Shown here: in pieces, positions 41,585-53,784 of the stretch
Layout: each line of letters starts with the position of its first letter
Position numbering within the stretch: the first letter of the stretch is position 1
Assembly: GCF_022539665.2 (NCBI RefSeq)
Contig: NC_081336.1
Coordinates: forward strand, 9,214,778 to 9,278,777
DNA from: Daphnia carinata
Taxonomy: Eukaryota > Arthropoda > Branchiopoda > Diplostraca > Daphniidae
Reading direction: 5' to 3'
Length of the DNA: 64,000 nucleotides
Notes under the pieces: generated by a model
Told to the model about the DNA's origin: nothing
The model's input: the letters and a program-made list of their open reading frames with translations, nothing else
Database searches by the model: none
Program-made: the position numbers and the translations under genes

Positions 41585-44500
41585 ATGGCATTGAAAAACA
41601 AGCAGGACAATCAACCAATCTTGGAAGGTGACGACATCTCCCCCTACACGCAACTGGATGAATCCTTAAAGCAAAAGATGCTATCGAAAATAGTTTCATT
41701 CCAAGGGGAGAATGAAACTGTTGGGCGTTTAGTTGGAACCAAAGCAGAAGCTGTATTGGATTCCTTAGAAGAGCTTCTACGTCCTGAAGGAGGAAAAATC
41801 ATCATTCCATCGTTCGAGTCATCCCGTTTCGAGAAATCCATTTACATCAAGAGACGGGTGAAATTTGCATTTGGCAAATCTTGTAATTTGCACGAACGTT
41901 TCATCGCTGACCTAGCCAAGCGTTTGAAATGCACTGTGGAAAACCTAAACAGGGAATGTAGAATCAGTTCGCAGGGCCAAATCGAGTGGTTGGTCGATGA
42001 CAAGCGCCGCAAACAAATTTGGGAAAAAATAAAACAAATGAACGACCAAACGTCAGGAAAAATTGAAGAAGACAGCCATATAATTCAGTTTGACGAGGAG
42101 CTGGATCAGCAGCCGGTTGTCATCATCTGTGGCTTGGCTGGAGCCGGCAAATCGACTCTCCTCTCCCACTACTACAGTGAAATAAAGAAGAAGAAGCCTG
42201 ACTGTTGGGTTATCAGATTGAATTTAGCTGAACATTGTGACGTCATATTGAAACTCGATAGTAGCAAACCTGACTTGATTGGATTCCTCATCAATCATCT
42301 ACATGTCATCAACCGTAAATGCCCGTTTACTCGCTCGTTGCTGAATCACCGGTTGGAGACGGGTGAGCAGATCGTTTTCATGTTTGATGGTTACGATGAA
42401 ATCGATGAAAAATGCCAGGAAATTGCGGTTAAGCTAATGAAGTTTATTCAAGAGAAGAAGAGTATTCCACTGTTCGTTACCACCCGTCCCTACTTGGCCC
42501 ACCATCTGCAATACGAATTATGTCAGTTGGCTTATTATTTGGAAAACTTTGACGTAAAAGACCAGATCGATTACCTGACCAGTTATTGGACGAATGAACC
42601 TCCACCGTTGAAAGCTGGACCCATCAAGGATTTTGCCGTTGCGCTGATGGAAGGTGTGTCAGAGAGTCTGAAAGACAAAGAAAGAGCTTTCATCGGAATC
42701 CCGTTGCAATGCAGAATTCTCGCCGAATGCTACCAGAAAAATGTTGGCGACATTATGGAAAGCAATGCTGTGAATGACGTAACATTCCAATCTGACGAAT
42801 TGGTATCCCAAAAACTGTTGGCATTACTTGACGATCAGAAATTCGATTTAGTTAGTCTGTACAGCAAATTGATGGACACAAAACGCAACATGTTTCTACA
42901 AGAAAAAAGCAAAACCTGCCCCAATCTGAATGTGGCCGTTGATATGAAGAATATGATAAAGAAAATCGAGTTTCGATTAACCAAATTGGCAGTCGAAACG
43001 ATCATCCCAGAACCAAGTATCCTTGAAATGCTTAGGCCAACGAAATATCGGCACAAACCCAGCGATGATGTGGCTCAAGAAGAAAAGAGTCTTGCCTTCA
43101 ACAGTCTGAAATTTGGGTTCGTATTTTCGAATGGAGATGTAATGCGACCTAAATTCTTGCATCGGACGTTTGCCGAGTATTTCGTCGCCAAATATCTTTA
43201 CGAAGGATTTCATCCCGATGAGGAACGTCACAACAAGCTGCTGGAAAATGAATCCATTCGAAAATTAATTCTTAACAAAATCTTGGCCTTGAAGCAATAC
43301 GACGGAGTTCAAATGTTTTTCGATGGCATGGTGAAGGTTTTGGTCGATGAGGATGAAGAATGGCGTCGTTTAATTGTCTGTCATCAACTACCGGATCGCC
43401 TAAAAAAATTGTCTAAATATCTGTTTACTCAGTTTCTTCGCAATTATCCTCCGCTTTGTGGATTCGGCGAGATAGCTTCCCAACCTTACTTTACGAACGC
43501 CCTCCATTTTTCACTTTCGAATAGGAAAGGGAACACATTCCTATTGTTGTGTGACTGTCTCGATGCCACATTTCATAGACGTCAAGTCCGCTGGGCAATG
43601 TGTACCATTTTTATGTCGCCTTTCCGTTTCATTTCGGACGCCGTTTTTGAAGAAAGCAAGATCTTTAAACGATTCATCAATGATTTCGACATCAATCCAA
43701 ACGACCCCGCTATGTACTGTGTTATAGACAAGCTTATAGGAGGCATGGTGCCATATAATTCTGCTTACTTAATCGAAAGAAGTTCTATCGGTAAGCGAGA
43801 CGGGCACCAGCAAAAGATGAATGACATACTTCAATTTTTGGAAAACCAGCACATCGCTTTCGACAATTATTTATGTCAACACTATTTACGCGGAATGCAA
43901 CGAATTTTGGAATTTCTTATTTGCCATGACAACTACCGTAGTCATCTGGAAAGATTTCTGAAGATGTTGTCCAAATCGAAAGCTTATTCGGACGATTCGA
44001 ATTTAACCGAATTGTTAATTGAAGTTTTCCGGTCTAAAGATCAACGGATGACTGCGCGAATTGACGAAACGCTGAAGATTTTACAAGAACTAGGACGGTC
44101 CACTTTTCTCGCTCAATTTTACACCGCCCTTTTATTAAAAGATCCGGAAGTATTTCAGAATATTTACCAACCGTGCCGACTAGAAAAAGACGAGGGGACT
44201 CAGATCGACCGCAACAGATTGTTGGAAAGGGATTCTTACGGCATGACTCTTCTTCACGGAGCAGCCTTCTACGATGACGTCGACATAGTCGGTCAAATAT
44301 TAGCAAGATTTAGCCGGCCATTTCTCCACATAAGAGCTAAACAAGCAATTCGCAAGGTGGTGCTTGAGGGTTACACTCCGTTTTTCTTCGCCGCTGCTAA
44401 AAATCACGAGCAAGTCTGTTTCAAACTGTTGGTCTTTGTGAAAGAATTTTTCCCGACGCACTGGCGGAGTTAACTGAGCTGAACGCTTTCATTCACCGGT

Positions 44501-46380
44501 CACTTGATCACGCCATGAAATCGGAAAATGCTGAAATGTTTCAACTGATACTGAAAGTCGTCAAGAAAGAACTAGGACGTGATTACCTCCTCGACCTGTT
44601 CACAACCACACATCCATTTCCATGTATGTTCTACAATGGCTGCCGGTCGGACAAATTATTCAACGCCATGGCGAAGACCATCGTCGATCGAGATGGTGTT
44701 GTAGACTACAAGTGTCTGCATGACATGATTTTTTCCAATAACAGAATAGAAAGGGATGCTTTACGATGCATGGATGCCGAACATCTGCAGGGATTGTTAT
44801 CAGTAGAAGCGGCTGGTCCCTTCACGAAGCGTTTGCTTACGGATGGCCTAGAAGAGAATTTTGAACTGTTGTCAAGTCTGTTAAAGAATTTTAACGAAAC
44901 ACAACTCTTGGATTTCGTCGAAGTGATTACTTTTAAAGGTAATACCAAAATAGAAAGAAGTAAATGGACCTATATGTTTCATGTTGATAGTGATCCAGTG
45001 TATCACAAAAGGCATATCCAACACCTTCGGGAGAAATATGCCCCCAACGATTTAGTTTTCACGCCGAGTGATAACGGAATCACAGCCGTTCACGTCGAAC
45101 AAATTGTGCCAAAGAACAGCTTTTGGGGAGACTTCCTACAATCGACGATCATCGGTTTAACTGATGGTTATCTGTCTCGAAAAGACAACCAGTGCATTTT
45201 CGAGTGTTTGACTTGCGTATCGGATAAACTCGGAGATAACTACGTTAAAGAACTTTTGCTCCTCCAAGACGATTATGGCTACGTTGTTCGTCATCTGTCG
45301 CAAGAGACCGTCAAACGCATGTTGAACTACTTACGAGAAAAAAGCCAAGAGGAAATTAAAATGGAGTGGAAGGAAAATGCTCCGCCAGTGACACACGACT
45401 CGTTCATCATTCACTATTCTAGGTATGACGACAGTCCTTACCAAGTCGTAAGACATAACTGTGACGTCTTACGATTTTACTTGGATTATGGCAGCCAGGT
45501 GCAACTCTTCGAATGCGTTGATATTCTCACATCGACATATCGTTCCTTTGGTTGGCATGGCAGAGAGCGCAGTGTATGGAGTGACATCTTTGAAATTTAT
45601 AACGAAACCGTTACGAACGAAATATTCAAATTGGTGTCTGGAATTTGCGGTTGGGAGGCCGTGAAAATGTTGCTGATTCATCGAATTGATGGATTACCTT
45701 TCATACTGAAAGCTGTGTCGTTGGGAGATGACATTGACGGACGGCTGGACATGTTGCCACAAGAAATACGAAAGGACGTTCAACAAGTGATTGAAACAAA
45801 AGCTGCCGAGTTCATTGATCAAGTGTTTCGAGATCACGAAACTTATTTTAAAGCACCGAGAAATCGACCTTACAAACGATTGAACACTTTGATATTTTTA
45901 ATCAACTACAGCAATGCTCAGCAACTTGAACAACTCGTCGGAAACATCACGAAGTTGCAGGGTTCTGGGGATTGGGGGGAGAGGCTAAGCATATGGGCTG
46001 AGATGCTAACCCACCGATGCGGCGAAGCCCAAATGGACGACGTTGAGAAAATGAACACATTTTTGAAATGCGTTTCGGAGAAACTGGGCACAGATGCCGT
46101 GAAAAAATTGGTGCTCTACAAAATCAAAGAAAAGCCCGTCCTATACTATCCTGCGCTAAGAGGAGAGGAGAAGATGGTTGAGGCGATGCTCGCCCATTTG
46201 GATGCCAAAAATCGCAAAAAGATTCAACGCCAAGTCAACGAGTTTCTAAACAAAACTTTCCAGGCCCCGCCCTATGGTGTTATAACTAATGCCATGAAAG
46301 CAGCATTTGAGCGTTTGTTATCGAGATTTAACCCACCAATCCGACATCATGATGAATCAATACAAATGGGTTTGCTTTAG
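41585..46380 (+). CDS. NACHT4 copy A: NACHT-ankyrin STAND protein, one frameshift
   Basis: Starts MALKNKQDNQPILEGDDISP. The frame breaks at about 44446-44450, where a run of five T (six in copy B) shifts it, giving 962 aa. The correct frame then continues to TAG at 46378-46380. The span is 4,796 nt, one short of 1,599 codons. Walker A GLAGAGKST at 183, Walker B FMFDGYDE with first Asp at 268, FLHRTFAEYFVAKYL, ankyrin-like DSYGMTLLHGAAFYDDVDIV and EGYTPFFFAAAKN, conserved helical C-terminus ending NPPIRHHDESIQMGLL. No nuclease-like module. The break is in a homopolymer and is absent from copy B, so a consensus error is likely. Confidence 0.82.
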
Positions 46381-46641
46381 CTAACGATTGGTACATCTCA
46401 TTTACGAAATATTTCTGGTTTGAATTAATCCAATCTCTCTTTAGTTCACGAGTACAACTCATGACACCCAACAGAGAACACACGAACCATCCTACTGTGG
46501 CCCACCACTTGACGTCAGGGAGACTTCGGCTGCCGAAACTTCTTGTTACATATGCAACTATGTGTTGCTGGCCTACGTAGTCCAACGTTGTTTGGAATCC
46601 CCTGTCTTTAAGGCGTCATTTAACATTGCCTTTGATATCAG

Positions 46642-47154
46642 GCGAGCTCTTCGAATGGAATTCCGAGGCTGATACCGTACAGAAGGAGCGTTATTGGCGG
46701 ATGAGCCGGACAAAATATGAAAATTTGGCAGGTAATATTATTCAAAATTTTCAACAAATGTAAAAAACTCAGTACATGTAACTCAAAATGTAATTGTTAA
46801 ATATTTTGACACGTAGATGAAAGGCGAGGCAGTCGACGTGGATGCCATTTAAAATCCGAACCAGACGCAGAGGAAACCATCGTTCAGCGTGAAAGTTCTA
46901 CGAACGAGTCTGGAGCTGTTGCCCGTAGGAGTAACCATAAATGGTCAGAATCCCGAATGGGGCCACGGGCCGTTTGTTCCACTCGCCCAACAAGACGACA
47001 GTTTTATACGTCACGACTGCATACGTATGCAAATAAGGGATACACAATGACGCAGGTAAAAGAAAGTTTAAGCAACAGGCCTAGGGGCAACTGCTTCCCT
47101 ATAAGTGAAAGCAACGACGCGCATCGTTTCGTGAGCTGGTGGCGGTCAGAATGA
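46642..47154 (+). other. Unassigned two-exon coding fragment between NACHT4 and Calx
   Basis: Exon 46642-46731 (after TTTGATATCAG) encodes GELFEWNSEADTVQKERYW and ends at donor GCAG|GTAATA. Exon 46817-47154 (after ACGTAG) continues in phase through a basic stretch (CSTRPTRRQFYTSRLHTYA) to TGA at 47152. Together about 140 residues with no interruption. The upstream part is not visible, so it may be the 3' end of a neighbouring gene captured by the duplication. No family recognised. Repeated at 60331-60843. Confidence 0.3.
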
Positions 47155-47884
47155 GGAGACTCGTGTTGACGATAGTCTTTGTGATATGCACAGACATGAT
47201 TTAAACGCGAAAGGGCGATAGCCTTTGTCTTATCAGCGACACGGCCCACATGAGATTGATCCATTCGTTCCGGTCATATCTCTTTGGCTTCAGTGTTTCA
47301 TAACCCGGTTTAGGGCAGTTTCATTTAGCATTTCAGACGACTTCCGCTAGGCTTGTTGTGTTAGTAGGCAGGTGGTTGACGGCAAAGGTGGTCGCACATT
47401 TTAATTCGTCTCCGCCTGTGCTGCGGACATTTGGTGCATATTATTTGTAACAGGTTGGAAAAACCGGATCATTCGTTTTATCGTGTTGTGCATACGTTTT
47501 CCGGCTCGGATTGAAATTAGGTAAGTGCCAAATGACGTCATTATTTACCATCTAAAACTATAGTATGGGGATTGTGATTGACGGGTTTGTTTTTCAATTC
47601 ATCTCGAATGTAGGAACAATTCTTTTTTGTTGTTGTTCTATTTCCAAAATGTTTTGTGTTTCCTTTCTTTATTCGCTTTGGGATGTATCGTACGTTATCG
47701 CGCTTCACCCACTGTTTGTTGACATTTGGGCGTAAATGTCCTGCCCTATTGAGAAATATTGCCCAATCGTAGAGTCATTTATCCTAAACGATGATGTCAA
47801 ATCCATACTGAATCTGCCCTTTAACTTATTTCGAATTCTATTTTTCTAGCTGAACCATAGTGCCCTTTAAATTAAAAGCTTAAA
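47155..47884 (+). promoter_or_regulatory. Calx copy 2 5' region with noncoding exon and intron
   Basis: A good donor at 47520/47521 (AAATTAG|GTAAGT) and an acceptor at 47849 (TTTTTCTAG) define a 329-bp 5' UTR intron. The first exon start is unknown. An in-frame TAA lies nine bases before the ATG, fixing the start at 47885. Confidence 0.55.
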
Positions 47885-50800
47885 ATGACGCAAAACAATG
47901 GAACGTTGGACGATTACGCGTGCTCGCAAGGATTGATTTTACCTTTAATCAACGAATTCACGTGGTCGGTGGAAGTGCGAGCGTTTCTCTATCTGCTCGG
48001 ACTTCTCTACTGCTTTATGGGAGTCGCCATCATCGCTGACATCTTCATGGGCGCCATTGAAAAAATCACCTCAACCACTCGCAAGGTAAAACGCCCCACT
48101 TTCTATTTGAATATTTCGATACAATCAATGTGTGTGGACGTGTACAGGTGTATTTATCAAGAGGCGGATCTCAAGAGCCTGAAATGGTTGAGGTGCGCAT
48201 GTGGAACGGTACAGTCGCCAATTTGACCTTAATGGCACTCGGCTCATCAGCACCTGAAATCTTATTATCGATTATAGGTAAAATTTCAATGACTGCACGT
48301 TTGCATTTCTAATGACATTATTTGATTTGAACTTATAGAAATTGTGGGGAATAATTTCGAATCCGGCGCTTTGGGTCCGGGCACGATTGTCGGCTCTGCC
48401 GCTTTCAATCTGATGGGCATTAGCGCCGCTTGTATTCTTGCTATTCCTGGTGTCGAATCACGAAAAATCAAAGGTTTAAACATCTAAATTTTTGCTGCAA
48501 TGTCCCATTTTTAATCCCCATATTTTACTCTATAAAAACAATGCAGGATTACGAGTATTCGCCGTTACAGCTGTGTTCAGTATCTTTGCCTACCTCTGGT
48601 TGATCATCGTGTTAGTGGGAATCAGTAAGAATGTGGTACGTCGATCGATGCCATTACGAACGGGCTATCGCTTTATCATTTGGAATTTCGGTGATTAGGT
48701 GGATGTTTGGGAGGCCGTTGTGACATTCCTCCTTTTCCCTATACTCGTTGGCGTGGCCTATTGGGCCGATAAAGGATTTCCGTTCAGAAAGAGACACACA
48801 AGCATCCCGACTACAAACGACAAGCAAATCGAACTTGGCAACATGTTGTCGGGGGAGGGTAAGCTTTATTTTCATTTTTCTTTTCTTTTGTTTTCATTTG
48901 TGCACCACACCTCCACCCCAGTGGCAGGTAGACGTGGCCAGACTTGATTTTTCGTTAGAAAGATCATTGTGCTTTCGATTGTTGATGTGACTCGATGTGT
49001 TCGTGTACACCTCCGCCATTGAAATGTGTTTGTGTGAATCGCAGGGGAAGCCATGCTGGATGGGCTTACACTCACCAAAGACGGGCAAGTGGATCCCAAC
49101 GTTTTAGCCAAATGGGTCCGACAAGCCTCGCTCAGAGGTCTCAGTGGAGAGGACGCTGCTAAATTGGCTGCATACAAGTGAAAATTACGTTTTGCTTTTA
49201 ACTATTTCAACAGATGATAATCTCTGAAATGTCAGGTTGATTATGAGCAAAGAACATTCCAAGGCCTGGTATCGCATTGGGGCCACTCGTGTATTTTCAG
49301 GCAGTAAAAAAGTCCAGCCACAGCTCAGCATGAAACTCAAAGAGGTATGTTAATACTTTTAATGCAATAATGTAGAGATTAATTAGTGTAATTAGTAAGT
49401 AGTAGTTTTTAACCCAAAAATAGCATTTGGTTTTGATGATTGTTTGATTTTTTCTTACAGGTTTATGATGCCATAAACGAACATCCAGAAACAGAAAACT
49501 TGAGCCCACTGACTCATGAAATATGTAAAAATAAAGCAATCATTGCATTTCACGCCATCGCCTGCGCAGGTAACGAGCGTCCCATTTACTCTGCTCATCA
49601 TCAGTCGTCTTTTTTCAGATCAAAATGAAACTTTAATCTTACGTTTCATAGAGAATAAGATTAATTCCTAATTTTTCAAAACTTGATTTCTTTTTTATTT
49701 TTAAAAAGTACCTGAAAATATCGGAACGTTCCCCGTTCGGATTGTTCGCAGTGGAAGGACAGATAATGCCGTGTCTGTAAGGTATGATGACGCTGTCTTC
49801 TTTGATAAATTAACGTGTAATCCATTTAAATTTCAATTTTCGTGATAAAATGTGTTGTTTTTGTTGTAATTAGAGTTGAGACGATAGACGGCAGTGCCGT
49901 GGCAATAGAAGATTACGTGGCCTTTAATCAAGTGGTTTACTTCGAGCCCCACGAAGTTGAGAAAAAAGTGAGTTGGACATCTCAAAAATGGAAAATGCTT
50001 TTGCTAATCGATAATTCTTTATTGGACAGGTGATTGTGGACATCGTAGATGACAATATCTACGAGCCCGACGAGCAGTTCTATCTTAAATTGAGCTTAAC
50101 TGGAACAAACACGGCCAATCAAGATGAGGTTTTGCTTGGACGCATTTCGATCATGGAAGTCACCATTTTGAACGATGACGGTACATTTAAAGAAATCATC
50201 CAACAATTTCTTTGTACGCAGTTATTTAATGCATTTCGTCTTTTAATAACAGAGCCCGGTACAATTACATTTGGAGACAGAGGCATTATAGTTAAAGAAT
50301 CAGTGGGTTTAGCACAAATTCCAGTCTTACGTACAAACGGTTGGGACGGTGATGTGAGCGTCCGTTGGCGTACATTAGGTGAGCCATTTTCTGCTACATC
50401 ATTGCAAATAATTGTGTTATGTCTTATTTTATTACACATTCTTTTGTGCAGATAAAAAGTTAAAAAGTGGGAAAACATATAAAGGACTTGAGGGCGAATT
50501 GATTTTCCAGCACGCCGAGGTATACCTTGTTATTCTAAAATGAAATGATGTAAATAAAAAATGTTCGTTTTGCAGAGGAAACGTGTCATTGAAATTGCAA
50601 TTTCGAATGACATGGCGCTGGAGAAAGACGAGTGTTTCGAAGTCGAATTGTTCGATCCTTCCGGTGGGGCCGTCCTCGGACATACAACCAAATTGGCCGT
50701 TACCATCACCAATGATGAGGGTGTGGTTTGATAGATGGACGCCTTTCTTTAGCCGAGTGTAAAATTCAATTGTTTTCTATTTTAGAATTCAATTCGGTCG

Positions 50801-51855
50801 TGGATCGGCTCGCTGACATGACCACTGCCACCATGGATTCGATGGTTGTGCATCACGATTCCTGGACAAGTCAGATCAAAGATGTAATTAAGATTGGAAT
50901 ATCATTTATTTCTTTTCTCGATGATAACATCTTTTTTAATGAATTCATTTAAGGCTATGAATGTAAATGGTGGAGACATTGAGAACGCTACTACATCTGA
51001 CTACGTTATGCATTTTTTAACATTTGGATGGAAGGTAAATAAAACCAATTCAAACATTTCAATTGACTCACTAAACACAAAGCAATTATATTTACAGATA
51101 ATCTTTGCGTTTGTTCCACCCGCCGGAATATGGGGCGGATGGTTGTCTTTTGTTGTTTCATTGGCTGTCATTGGTATTCTGACTGCCATCGTAGGAGATT
51201 TTGCCGGCATTTTCGGATGTCTCGTCGGACTCGATGACGCCGTTACTGGTAACATTTCCTTAAAAAAAAAAGTCCCTTTTAAACGATTCATTTTAATTGA
51301 AAAACAAAACAGCCATTACATTTGTGGCGTTGGGGACATCCCTGCCGGATCTGTTCGCAAGTCGGGCTGCTGCGATTAACGAAAAATATGCTGACAACGC
51401 TATTGGAAACGTGACTGGAAGTAATTCGGTCAATGTCTTCCTTGGCTTGGGTCTACCTTGGCTTATTGCCAGCATATACCACACGGCAAAGGTTGGCTAA
51501 CAATTAAATAAAACTATTGACAACAGGCGACTAACGTGTGACAAAATAGGGTGGAGAATTCAGGGTGCAAGCCGGAAGTTTGGGATTTTCCATCACCATT
51601 TTCACAATCATGGCTGTTTTGTCTTTAGCCCTACTGGTAGTACGAAGGTGAAAAAACAACCTGTGATTTAAATATTTAAATTTGGGCTAATTCATTTTTG
51701 TGTGGATGTATAGATGCTCGGCTAGTTGCGGTCGTGGAGAATTAGGAGGACCGTTAGCAACTCGTTACGCTTCCGCCATCGTTTTGGTGGTGCTCTGGAT
51801 GACTTACATCCTTCTCTCATCTCTAGAAACTTACGGCCACATTGAAGGCTTCTAA
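47885..51855 (+). CDS. Calx: Na+/Ca2+ exchanger (CALX/NCX family), copy 2, complete
   Basis: Twenty coding exons: 47885-48085, 48148-48277, 48339-48473, 48547-48635, 48699-48858, 49045-49177, 49236-49344, 49461-49569, 49709-49781, 49874-49967, 50030-50180, 50253-50378, 50452-50519, 50576-50720, 50786-50883, 50954-51034, 51098-51248, 51313-51491, 51550-51647, 51714-51855. They sum to 2,472 nt, exactly 823 codons plus stop. The N-terminus [12 protein letters not shown] and TM ([20 protein letters not shown]) match NCX, but no cleavable signal peptide precedes it. Alpha-1 repeat: [16 protein letters not shown] and [14 protein letters not shown]. The cytoplasmic loop has a helical segment with [20 protein letters not shown] and two Calx-beta domains ([29 protein letters not shown]). 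Alpha-2 repeat: [14 protein letters not shown], with Leu where most NCX have Thr after PD. Membrane Ca2+ extrusion is expected. Confidence 0.92.
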
Positions 51856-52055
51856 TCAAACATTATAGGTGCCAAAACAAATTCATGTACTGCCTCTTCT
51901 GCGACGTTCCAGTTGCAACTCTTCCCAGTCAAGATTACATTCCAAGTGCAACTCACCGACAAAAAAAATAATGTAGTTCTTTTCGTGTCATGTTTTTTTT
52001 TTCGTTAAATGGGTATTGGCGCAAACGGCACACAGAGGTACGCAATACCGAACCG
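51856..52055 (+). other. Calx copy 2 3' flank up to the gap
   Basis: Nearly identical to 3253-3450 after copy 1. Ends at the N run, so the poly(A) signal (AATAAA at 3802 in copy 1) is not seen. Confidence 0.6.
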
Positions 52056-52155
52056 NNNNNNNNNNNNNNNNNNNNNNNNNNNNNNNNNNNNNNNNNNNNN
52101 NNNNNNNNNNNNNNNNNNNNNNNNNNNNNNNNNNNNNNNNNNNNNNNNNNNNNNN
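52056..52155. other. Assembly gap, 100 N
   Basis: Exactly 100 undetermined bases, the conventional placeholder for a gap of unknown size. It joins Calx 3' flank directly to the middle of the small papain-fold gene. Confidence 0.99.
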
Positions 52156-52397
52156 ACGACGAAGGCGTCACCATTCAACGATCAAAGGACTTTGACAGCG
52201 TTTGCTATAGGTACAGGCGATCCAAACGTAAGACTAGCATTGGGAAAGGTGTTGAAATGGTGAAAAAAGCATCTGGAAGCACGACAGTGATGGAGCTGAT
52301 TAATCACATTTGGAGGAAAAATTATCTCAATCAGGAATACGACGCTCTGTCGTACAACTGCCAACACTTTGCTAATTTGATTTATGAGTTCATTTAA
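52156..52397 (+). CDS. Small permuted papain-fold protein, copy 3, 5' part lost in the gap
   Basis: Encodes the C-terminal 80 residues (DEGVTIQRSKDFDSVCYRY onward) including NCQHF, identical to copy 2. The start and His motif fall in the N run. Confidence 0.75.
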
Positions 52398-53095
52398 AAC
52401 TATTCTAGTTATTCCATTCTTCCTTAACCTGTAGTTCTTTATTCTCCTTGCAGTCTTGATTCTGCTTGATTCAGTGCAGCATTGTAGCCCATGAAACCAA
52501 TACAAACTCTTTTGGGAATTTCAAAACATATATGCATAATCATGGATTGTATATTAACCCGGTTTTTCACAAAAGGTGAATAATACAACTGGCACATTAC
52601 TTCCGAACAATGATTCATATATTTCAATCTCAAAAAGTAGTTGTTATTGCATGGTATTTCAAAAAAAGAAAAAAGAAAAAAAACTATTTTTTGAGCGCAG
52701 CGGTGAGCGATCTGGCAACGCCTTCTGTCATTTTTTACCACTCCTCCATTCATTAAGACAGAAGTGACGTAGTAGTTCATTTTGGTGGGTACTTGTTTTC
52801 CTTTCTCAAATGTTATCTGTCGATATCCTTCTGCTTATAGCGTTGTAGCCTATTTAATTTATGGAAAAATTTCTTCCTATATCTGTCGAGCCAATTTTAA
52901 AAGCATTTCTTGTTAAAATCGGGTGCAATTTTCCTATTTTGCAATTAATTTCGTACCGGGTTTTTACTACTAGAAGTGGCACGGTTTACCTAGAATGTAA
53001 AATTCAAATGGTTTACAGATCGCGATCTTTTTCCATTTCTGAATTTACTCATATTATTTCATGTAATCCATACATCCAGAATGACGAGTTGTCAA

Positions 53096-53784
53096 CTTCA
53101 CAGCTGTGTTCAGCATCTTTGCTTACCTCCGCTTCATTGGGTTTGTAATGGGGATAATCAAATCTGTGGTTAGTCAATCGATACGATTACGAAAAAAAAA
53201 ACGGGGCATAGTCTAACGATTTTAATTTTTTGTTTAGGTTTAGATGGATGTCTAGGAGACAGTAGGGATTTTCCTCATTTCCTTTGCTCGTTTGCGTGGC
53301 ATGTTAGGCTGGTAAAGCCAATCGAACTTGGCACCATGCTGTCGGGGGAGGGTCTACACTTTCTTTTCTTTTTCTTCATTTGTGCACTACACCTCCACCC
53401 CAGTGGCAGGCAGACGTGGCCAGACTTGATTTTTCGTTAGAAAGATCATTGTGCTTTCGATTGTTGATGTGACTGGATGTGTTCGTGTAAACCTCCGCTA
53501 TTAAAATGTGTTTGTGTGAATCGCAGGTGAAGCCATGCTGGATGGACGCGCGGATGCAAGGTAAGAAAACCTAGTCAAACATCTCAATTGACTCATTAAA
53601 AACAAAGCAATTATCGAAATTATGTCTACAGATTATCTTTGCGGTTGTTCCACCCGCTGGAATATGCGGCGAATGGTTGACTCTTGTTGTATCCTTGGAT
53701 TTCATTGGTAATGTGACTGCCATCTTTGGAGATTTGGCCGGCATTTTTTCGGATGTGTCGTCGGACTCGATGACGCCGTTACTG
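53096..53784 (+). pseudogene. Calx shard B' (repeat of shard B)
   Basis: Same exon 4-6/16-17 fusion as 39401-40084, with a few indels after the exon 17 remnant. Confidence 0.8.

Larger units (their letters stand above)
38453..52055. repeat. Unit A of a near-identical 13.7-kb direct repeat
   Basis: From 38453 to the gap the sequence is repeated at 52156-64000 with an offset of 13,690-13,705 bp. Differences are few SNPs and short homopolymer indels. Contents: end of small gene, Calx shard B, NACHT4, the unassigned exons and Calx copy 2. The true left edge is hidden because unit B starts at a gap. Confidence 0.95.
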
